Source: Zantedeschia hybrid cultivar
Taxonomy: Eukaryota; Streptophyta; Magnoliopsida; Alismatales; Araceae
Direction of reading: 5' to 3'
NCBI GenBank assembly: GCA_030544215.1
Contig: JARZZO010000008.1
Coordinates: forward strand, 32,031,614 to 32,095,613
DNA length: 64,000 bases
This document shows positions 56,096 to 64,000 of the stretch, in pieces (position 1 is the first letter of the stretch; each line of letters begins with the position of its first letter). Made by a program: the position numbers and the translations under genes. Under the pieces are notes generated by a model. The model saw nothing but the letters and a program-made list of their open reading frames with translations. It was not told where the DNA came from and searched no databases.

Positions 56096-57651
56096 TGTGA
56101 GTGCTTAGAATGACCGTGTGATTATCATGAAAAATCTAGGTTATTTAGTGTAAACTAACCTATTAAAAAGAAAGCAACTAAGTGCAGTGATCGCCAGAAA
56201 CTTTTAACTAAAAAGTTCCAAAAGAGGTTTGATCGCCTACCTTTTTAAACACGGAAGATATGGAGTCCTTGGTTCCCCTTCCTCAGCCGGCTGAAGAAAG
56301 AGAGCTCTTCTTTGCTTTCTGTTCTTGCTGTTGAATTTGAAATTTGAGGTTGAGGTTGAGGTTGAGGATCGTCCAGAAATCCTTGTGTTGAGTGCTTGAT
56401 TTGCTCCTTTTGATTCCCTTGTTGTTTGAGTTGAGTTGAGTGCAGCAGAAAGTGTAGAAAGAAAAAGAGATAAAGAAAACAATTATGAGAACCTAAGCAG
56501 AAGCAGTATCTATTCTAATCATGGTATTGAACATGCAACTAAACAGCAAACTTACTTATTTTAATTGCTTTTGAAACCCCTTTATCAAGTAGGTTTTTGA
56601 AAAGAAAAGGAATGAAGTTGTGGTGTGTGTTGCATAGAGTGATTATGAAGAATGAGATTAATGAAATGAAAATAAAGGTGCAGAAATGAAACACTTATGC
56701 CCAATTGAATGAAGCTTCGAATTGGATGAAGAATGGACGCCGACTTCTGGAAACAGCAGCGCTTCAGCGTTCCGACGTCGTTGCTTCGATCTTCTATCGC
56801 TCAAGATTACGCTTCACTTCAAATTACGCTTCACTTTTTTACTCTTCAACATGTAAGGTATTTATAGACTTCTTTGCGTTCGTGGATTAACATAGAAAAA
56901 AATTCCGGATTTATCCATCTTAACCGACAGATAATTACTGATTAATTCATCTTTATCTGTAATTATCTAAAACGCGTCTAGAATGGCTGACGCCTTTCAG
57001 ATTAATTAAGATAAGGATAAACATCCGGGAAAACTTATCTTTATCTTTATCAGGTAAAACGCGTCCACATGTGTAGACGTCTTTTACACTAATTAAGATA
57101 AGGATAAACATCCGAGAAAACTTATCTTTATCTTTATCAGGTAAAACGCGTCCACATGTGTAGACGTCTTTTACACTAATTAAGGATAAACATCCGGAAG
57201 AGAAGTTAAAATAGCTTAGGAAACCTAAAACGCGTCAGCACTCACAGACGCCTTTTAGCTAATTAATCAATTGATTAAAATTCAAATTTAAACGCTAAAA
57301 CAGGAATAAACTCTAAATAGCGTCCACGCAGGTTGACGCGTTTTAGAATTTCTGAATCGCGTCCACACAGGTTGACACGTGTAAGAATTTCTGAATCGTG
57401 TCTACACAGGTTGACACGTTTTAGAATTTCTGAATCGTATCCACACAGGTTGACACGTTTTAGAATTCTGCATATTTTAACTAAAATTTGAGCTAAAATC
57501 AATTTAATTGATTAACTTAAACATGTATGTTAAACCCGACACTCAAAAAGATCAATAAAAATTAATTAATGATTAAATATTAGACCATTCTGAGGCATTA
57601 TTATATGATATGAAATTTACTCGAAATGATGTCAAAATTAGCGTGTCTACA
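56096..57651 (-). repeat. 3' LTR of Tat copy C (1556 bp)
   Basis: On the minus strand it starts TGTAGACACGC and ends AGCACTCACA. It is 220-250 bp longer than the LTRs of A and B because of tandem duplications in U3. The TATA box is at 56859-56866. Confidence 0.92.
56967..57465. repeat. Palindromic 34-bp units and tandem expansions in U3 of the copy C LTR
   Basis: Units start near 56967, 57054, 57141, 57226 and 57313. The units at 57054 and 57141 lie in an 87-bp tandem duplication (about 57004-57178). From 57313 a second, shorter tandem array follows, with about 56-60-bp steps containing gaatcgcgtccacacaggtt-type variants with decayed arms (to about 57465). Confidence 0.85.
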
Positions 57652-57854
57652 GCTGCCTCACCTTGGCATCGTCTTTGCAAGGTAGTGAAATGAAATGGAA
57701 TGTACTGAAAAGGTGATGTCAAGGTGTGATGAGACACGCTCTTAACATCACATGATTGAAATTTTTCTCAAAATTATCAATGAAGATAGCTCAAAGAAAC
57801 CAATGGAATCAATCCTGTCTGGATGAGGTAGACAAGGAAATAAAATAAAATCGA

Positions 57855-57950
57855 TCAACCTCCTCGGAGTGGGAAGTACCCCAGGTCGTAGACACTGTAG
57901 GTTTCATCATGGGGAGCGTTTGCCAGCCAATGTGGACGTGCTGCAGCCAT
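57855..57950 (-). CDS. Conserved 31-residue small ORF, copy C
   Basis: Appears identical to 4059-4154 of copy A over its whole length. Same sense as pol. No known family. Confidence 0.3.
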   Translation of the reverse strand: MAAARPHWLANAPHDETYSVYDLGYFPLRGG

Positions 57951-58929
57951 GATGGATCTTAAAATAAAACAAGAATATTGGATAAAGAATCCAATCAAGG
58001 ATAGAATTCCAAGAATATCTTCAAGCGAACCTCAAAGATAATCAAGATACTCAATTCAGAATGGAATATTTCATATCATGTTTGAAATTATTTGATTAAT
58101 GGTCTAAAACTTAATCAATAATTAATTCTTATTACAATGATTTCAAAGTCCTACATGATGCATGCTGGGCTAAAAGAAAAATATAAAGTCAAATAAAATA
58201 TAAATTAATCAAGGATAATATTGTTAAATTGCCATTAATGAGTCAAGATACCAATTCTTGTAATTCAGTGCTAAGCCAAAGCTCGTTTATCCACGCACCG
58301 TTTCACAAAAGTGGAACCATCGTCCTCACTAATTAACAATCTAACGGCCTATCCATGCGATTAAGAATTCTCTGGAATTATCACCGTTTTTGTTGTAGGA
58401 GAACTCAAATTCCAGTTTCATCAAAACCACAAGGTCCTTGATATAATCTAATAAATACTTATCATATAGTAATGCAAATGATTTACATGAAATAATACAA
58501 GGGTAGAAATAACCGTCTTTTTAGTCACGGTTAGGACTTCATGAATTCCATAGTGAGATCTTCTTGATATTTCCAGCTTTGCTCAGAGTTTTTTCTTGAA
58601 ACGCGTCAGTGCTTCTCGACGCCTTTTACTCACAGAAACAGGGTTCTGGTAGTTCTCTACTCGGATTCCAACTCTCTTCATGTCTTGTGTCCTGTATATG
58701 ACTTGAACAAACAGGTTAAGTATCTGTTTAGGCTTAGCCCCTTGCCTAGTTAAATAACCGACTACTTGATCCTATCCTTGGTAGAAGGGTCAAGGGGCAT
58801 AGCCTTTATTAACAAAGGTAATGAAAACAATCAAACTTAAGCAAAAATGCAACATGCAAGCAAACAGATGCTTACTGAAAATAAAAGGAATGAAACACAT
58901 TAAATGCCACAAGCAAATGCTAATTGAAA

Positions 58930-59095
58930 TATATTTTTTTTGATGTTTTGAAATATTCATTTTTGTTTGGGTTTTGAAATATATGTTTTTTTTTTTTTTT
59001 AACATATGTTTTTTTTTTTTTTTTTTTTTTTTTTGGACATGTAATTTTTTTTGGAATTTTTGACATATGAAATTTTTTTTTGGAATTTTTGACTA
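58930..59095 (-). repeat. Tandem repeat and long T runs in the copy C spacer
   Basis: Units of the same type as 2781-3060, with T runs of up to about 24 bases. The order and number of units differ from copies A and B. Confidence 0.75.
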
Positions 59096-59833
59096 AAAGA
59101 TCAGCATGGTACTCAGATCAAAAGATCATATTCATTTATTAACTTAATTTCCAAATTGTTCTTTAACAACTTAACTTAAACCCATCGTGTTTGAATTTGT
59201 GTTTCCATTCGTGATCCCATTTGATGATTTAGACCCTTAGTCAATCTAAGCCATTCCTTAAGCTTGGAGTACATCTCTTTAGAAGAAAAAGAAGAATAAG
59301 TTTAGAAAGCCCATGAGAAGGTTCCGGAGACTTAAAAAGATGTTCCTTTCCAACCCTAATATCCGTTGGGGTTCGGTCATTTTCCTTCCGGGGTATTTAT
59401 CGACCTTGCGTTCCCTTTCATTTCATTTCATGGCCTTGATGTAGCGTTTGTAATGTAATGGCCCTTTTGATTTGACATTTGCCTTTTGTTTTTGCTTTTC
59501 TATTTTTTTCGGAACGGATCTCCCCATTTTTTTATGACGGCCTCCTACTAAGATGGCGAGTATTCTTGGTAGTCTATTCTAAGCCTCGTTCCGACATCAT
59601 GGGCCGAGTGTAAAATAAAATTTTGTTTTTAAAATGAATGATTTGTACTTTACACTTTTAGTCAAGCTTTTGATATTCTTCAGGACTTGGCATCTCTTGT
59701 TACTCACGAATCAAACGTGTCAGTGTGTGTAGTAATGGGTTTGAAATTAATTTATCCAGACTAACTGGAAAATTTGAGTTTATAAACTTTCTGATTCCAC
59801 TGGTCTTTGTACCATACTGATCGACTCTTTAAC

Positions 59834-62800
59834 CTAAAGGTAGTATTTCTTAAGATGTAAATCATTCCAGGGATGATTTGGCTCTTCTCCTTCTGTATTA
59901 ACCAGACGATAAGCATTACCAGGAAAAGCGTGTGATACAACATAAGGTCCTTCTCAGTTGGGTTGGAGCTTAGAACGCGGACCACCAGGTTTTACAAAAA
60001 TCCTTTTAACGACCATTTCACCGACTTTGAACTTACGTTCAATGACTTTCTTTTGATAAAAACGTACTAGTCTATTTTGATAAACTTTTGCATGATTAGC
60101 AGCTGACCATCTTTTCTCGTCTAAAAGTTCCAATTGAGCAACAAGTGCTGAACGATGTTCATCAATGGAAAATTCCTTGTTCAATTGTACTCTTAATGAC
60201 GGTATAAGGATCTCGTATGGAAATACCGCCTCCATTCCAAATGTTAAGGAATAAGGAGTTTGCCCGGTAGGTGTGCGGATTGAAGTTCGGTAGGCCCATA
60301 GAGCCTCAACCAATTTTTCTGGCCAGTCTGCGAATTTGTTAGACTTACACGTCTTTTTGATGATTTTTATCAAAGTCTTATTTGTTGCCTCTGCTTGGCC
60401 ATTGCCTTGCGGATAATAAGGAGATGAATGATACAATGCAATTTTGTACCTGTTACAGAGATCCTTCAATTCTTGTGACACGAACTGCGGTCCGTTGTCG
60501 GTGACGATGGTGCTTGGAATTCCGAATCTTGTGATGATGTTCTTCATTATGAACTTGCAGACGGTTGATGCTTTGATCTCCACGTACGCTTCACCTTCTG
60601 CCCACTTGGTGAAGTATTCCGTTGCCGTGAGAATGAAAGATTTTTGCTTGACGCCGGAATCTGGGTTACCAAGAGGTCCAATAATGTCGAAAGCCCACAT
60701 GGAGAAAGGCCATGGGGAAGAAACAGGATGGAGTGAAGATGCAGGAGAATGAATTTTGTCGGCATGAAGTTGACACTTAGCACACCTACGGACATATCCT
60801 ACGCAATCTTCTTCCATGGTTGGCCAATAAAATCCTTGTCTAAGGATTTTCTTTGCTAGCATCTGTCCATTGACATGGCCACCACAAACTCCACTATGAG
60901 CTCCTTCCATAACCTTCCAAAGCTCATCTTCGTCTAGACATCTCAGAAGAACTCCATCAAAACCTCTCTTATACAATGCTCCCCCAACTAGGGTGTATCG
61001 TTGAGCAACTCTCCTGATAGCTCTTTTTTCCTCAGTTGTAGCTTCCTCAGGATACGATTGATCTTCACAATATTTTGCAATTTCATAATACCATGGCTTC
61101 TGTTCCTCATCCATCTCTTCTAACAGCTCCATTAACATGATTTCTCTTTTCTCCACAATATTCCCATCTCTGAATTTCTTCAACAACTTCTCCTTAGTTC
61201 TAAGAAATGAAGGGTCTTTCACGGCAGGTGAAAGACGCCTATGAACTATGATTGATTCGGATTGCTTGCTGATAGGAAAATCAAGAGAAGATGCAAGTGA
61301 AGCTAGAGCGTCAGCTAAGATGTTTTGATTCCTAGGGACATGGACAAAGATCAATTTTGTGAAAAGCTTTGAGTATGCAGAAGTAAGTTCTTGATAAGGC
61401 TTGAGCTTAGGATCAAGAGTTCGATACTTGGTCAGCACTTGGCGAAGAATTAGTTGGCTATCACCTACAATCCTGAGTTTAGTGGCACCATGAAAATGGG
61501 CAGCCTCGAGGCCAGTAAGGAGTGCCTCGTATTCAGCTATGTTGTTGGTGATTGGAAAATCAAGCTGAAAGGCTTGTGGAATGGTGACACCTTCAGGTGA
61601 TAACAGAACGATTCCAATACCCTTTCCATGAGAATTCAGAGCTCCGTCAAAATGCAGAGTCCACATATCATCTCTGATTTGATTTTCGGACATCAGTTCC
61701 TCATCCGGAAACTTTGATCGCACTGGATCAAATCGAGGAAGGGGATGATGAGCAAGATGTTCTACTATGGCATAGCCCTTGATCGCTTTCTGCTGAATGT
61801 AAATGATATCGAATTGAGATAGAAAGCTTTGCCATCGCGCTAACCTATCAGTAAGAACAGATTTCTCCAGAAGGAACTTGATCGGATTCATCCTAGCGAT
61901 GAGGTGGACTTCATGGGCCAGAAAATAATGCTTCAATTTCTGAACAACCCAAACCAATGCTGCACAAGTTTTCTCCATCGCCATGTATCTCTGTTCAGCG
62001 GGGTTGAGAAGTTTAGAGAGATAGTAGGCTGCCCTCTCCTTTCCTTCTTCATCTTCTTGTACTAGGACAGCCCCCACTGCATCATCCAGGACTGAAATAT
62101 AAAGTATTCATGGTTTGCCTGGAGATGGTGGTCTCAAAATAGGAGGACTTGCCAAATAGTTCTTTAATCCATCGAATGCCTCCTGACACTTATCGTCCCA
62201 ATCGAATTTGACTCATGGCTTGGTAAGCTCGTAGAACGGCTTACACCTCTGTGAGTGCTGGGAGACAAAACGGCGAATAAATTGCAACCTCCCGATTAAT
62301 CCTCTCAATTCTTTTAAGTTTTTGGGAGGTGGCATTTCTCTGATAGCCTTCGCCTTATTGGGATCGATCTCAATTCCCCGTTTGCTGACAATGAATCCAA
62401 ATAATTTTCCTGAAGATACCCCGAATACACATTTCTTGGGGTTCATCTTTAACTGATACTCTCTCGATCTCTCTAATACCCTTGCCAAAACTTTGGCGTG
62501 CTCAGCCTTTGTTTTAGACTTAACCAATAAATCATCCACATACACTTCCAGATCTATATGCATCATGTCATGAAATATTGCCATCATAGCCCTCTGATAA
62601 GTGGCCCCAACATTCTTCAATCCAAATGGCATGACAACATAGCAATATGTTCCCCAAGGTGTAGTGAATGAGGTCTTTTCTTGATCCTCTTCTGCCAGCT
62701 TAATCTGGTTGTATCCTGAAAATCCATCCATAAACGATAACGTTTCATAGCCAGCAGTGTTATCGATGAGTACATCAATATGAGGCAATGGAAAATCGTC

Positions 62801-64000
62801 TTTAGGACATGCCCGGTTCAAATCGCGGAAGTCAATGCAGATCCTGACCTTTTCGTCCTTTTTCATAACCGGGACTATATTGGCCACCCATTGTGGATAA
62901 AGGACAACCCTAATAAATTTGGCTTTGTGCAATTTATCGACCTCTTCCTTCATCTTTAGAGTCATTTGTGGGTGGAATCGCCTTAATTTCTGCTTGACCG
63001 GACTAGCTCCATCTTTTAATGTTAACCTGTGTTCAACTAAAGATGAGTCTAACCCCGGCATATCTTCATAACTCCAGGCGAAAGTGTCCTTATAGTCCTT
63101 AAGTACTTGTACCATTGCCTTCTCATCCTCTGTAGAATTATTTTTGCTGACGAGGACAACCTTAGGTTCGTCTTCAGTCCCTAAGTTTATTTCTTTGGTG
63201 GGCTCTTCTACGGCAGCTGAGGGTTCATCAAATCTCTTCACTCCACTGGCATACGCCTCAGCCGCGTCCTCATCATCTTCCTCATCTTCAATAATGGGGT
63301 CTTTTTCATACACTAACTCATATACCCCATACCCATCATTAACTGACTCATCGTCCGTACAATCTTCTGGCATCTGAATTGGATCTTCTAACAACTGAGG
63401 GATTAAAGAGGAAGAAGAACATTTATCAGCTAAGTCCCGGAGGTATCTATCTGGAATTTGCCTACCCTTAGGCTTCCTAGACTTCCTAACCTGACTAACC
63501 TGCCTAAAACTGGACTGTCTAACTTCACTAAACTGTCTATCATAACCTAATGAAGATGAGGCATGATGAAAATCCTGGGATACAAGTGGAAATACAGGGG
63601 AATCCTCCCGTAGGGAGGGACAGAGTAGATCTAAGAGAGAATCTTGACCGAAGGACCCGCGTGGTAGGGGGCAATCGGACAAGTAAGATGTTTCCTCGAT
63701 GAGGATTTGGGAAGAATTTGTTGCCAAATTGGCGTTTTTTTTGGACCATCGAGGAGTTAAACATAAAGTAAGAATGGATGCAAATGGAAGGAAGATCAGA
63801 CGGAGGAAGCGGCACCAAGGCCAAAGGATTAGGGGGATCATATAGCAATATGTCCCAGATTAGATCATACATCCTCTCTAGGTCGAGAGGAGGGGATGGA
63901 ATGAAGTCCCGAGGGGACAGAGTGATCATAACGGGCGGAGCCCGTGGAATATCTTCAGTGATGACCCGCGACCAAGTCGGGGTCAAGAGCAGTGTGCGGA
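59834..64000 (-). pseudogene. Tat pol polyprotein of copy C: protease/RT, two RNase H domains, integrase
   Basis: One main frame runs from the window edge region to the TAG at 59834, with TGA stops at 62213, 62108 and 59954. In order: a low-complexity acidic region (about 63500-63150), reverse transcriptase (VRICIDFRDLNRACPKDD near 62850, FMDGFSGYNQIKLAEEDQ near 62720, the YVDD box at 62531-62542), the first RNase H (DDAVGAVLVQEDEEGKERAA near 62070), the archaeal-type second RNase H (WTLHFDGALNSHGKG near 61640), and integrase with zinc finger and DDE core (VTDNGPQF near 60490). Upstream of 63841 the coding frame is uncertain: another frame (to 63986) also looks coding (MYDLIWDILLYDP), which suggests a frameshift. 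This copy shows the family most completely. Confidence 0.92.

Larger units (their letters stand above)
57652..59833 (-). other. Spacer between pol and 3' LTR of copy C
   Basis: Starts with the polypurine tract (57652-57668), then the small ORF, one palindromic unit (58597-58630) and a tandem repeat block with long T runs (about 58930-59095). The position equivalent to the antisense insert of copy B is near 58675, where A and C read straight through. Confidence 0.8.
56096..64000 (-). mobile_element. Tat-lineage element, copy C (3' part), inserted in copy B
   Basis: 3' LTR (56096-57651), polypurine tract, 2.2-kb spacer without the antisense insert, then pol running to the window edge. The 5' LTR, leader and gag lie to the right, outside the window. 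It closely resembles copy A. Confidence 0.9.

Overview
This window is nuclear DNA of a flowering plant. It consists almost entirely of nested LTR retrotransposons around one intact-looking single-exon gene. The very GC-rich third positions of that gene suggest a monocot, but this is an inference. There are no operons, no rRNA genes and no tRNA genes. The only tRNA-related sequences are primer-binding sites complementary to initiator tRNA-Met.

Left third (1-25639): the 3' half of a Tat-lineage Ty3/gypsy element (copy A, + strand, 1-5663) lies inside the 5' LTR of a chromodomain Ty3/gypsy element (5664-23547, + strand). The 3' LTR of that chromovirus is split by a complete but decayed Ty1/copia element (13603-22737, - strand) with an exact 5-bp target duplication. 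The chromovirus itself abuts an older - strand LTR and leader (23548-25639).

Middle (25640-35923): a short non-coding stretch is followed by a fragmentary - strand element (26637-31698). It carries a + strand gene, split by introns, of the 'putative gypsy-type transposon' kind, antisense to the element. Then comes the one ordinary host gene (32511-33116, - strand), which encodes a predicted plastid membrane protein with a bacterial-PH-like domain. Weaker LTR fragments follow.

Right half (35924-64000): Tat copy B (- strand) carries a 5-kb antisense insert with two intron-containing genes, one related to plant mobile domain/DUF7745 proteins and one PMD/MAIN-like. A 9.3-kb Tekay-type chromovirus (42056-51378) sits inside an exon of the second gene, with a perfect 5-bp duplication. 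The pol of copy B is in turn interrupted by Tat copy C (56096 to the window edge). Copies A and C lack the antisense insert.

The strongest unexplained signal is a short palindromic unit with a fixed 12-10-12 layout (34 bp): arms like TAAAACGCGTC and GACGCCTTTTA around a 10-nt core. About fifty copies are visible by eye. They lie in the U3 of the Tat LTRs, in the upstream region and first intron of the antisense PMD gene, and in the LTRs of the unrelated Tekay element. At matching positions in copies A, B and C the arms are conserved while the cores differ far more than the flanking DNA.
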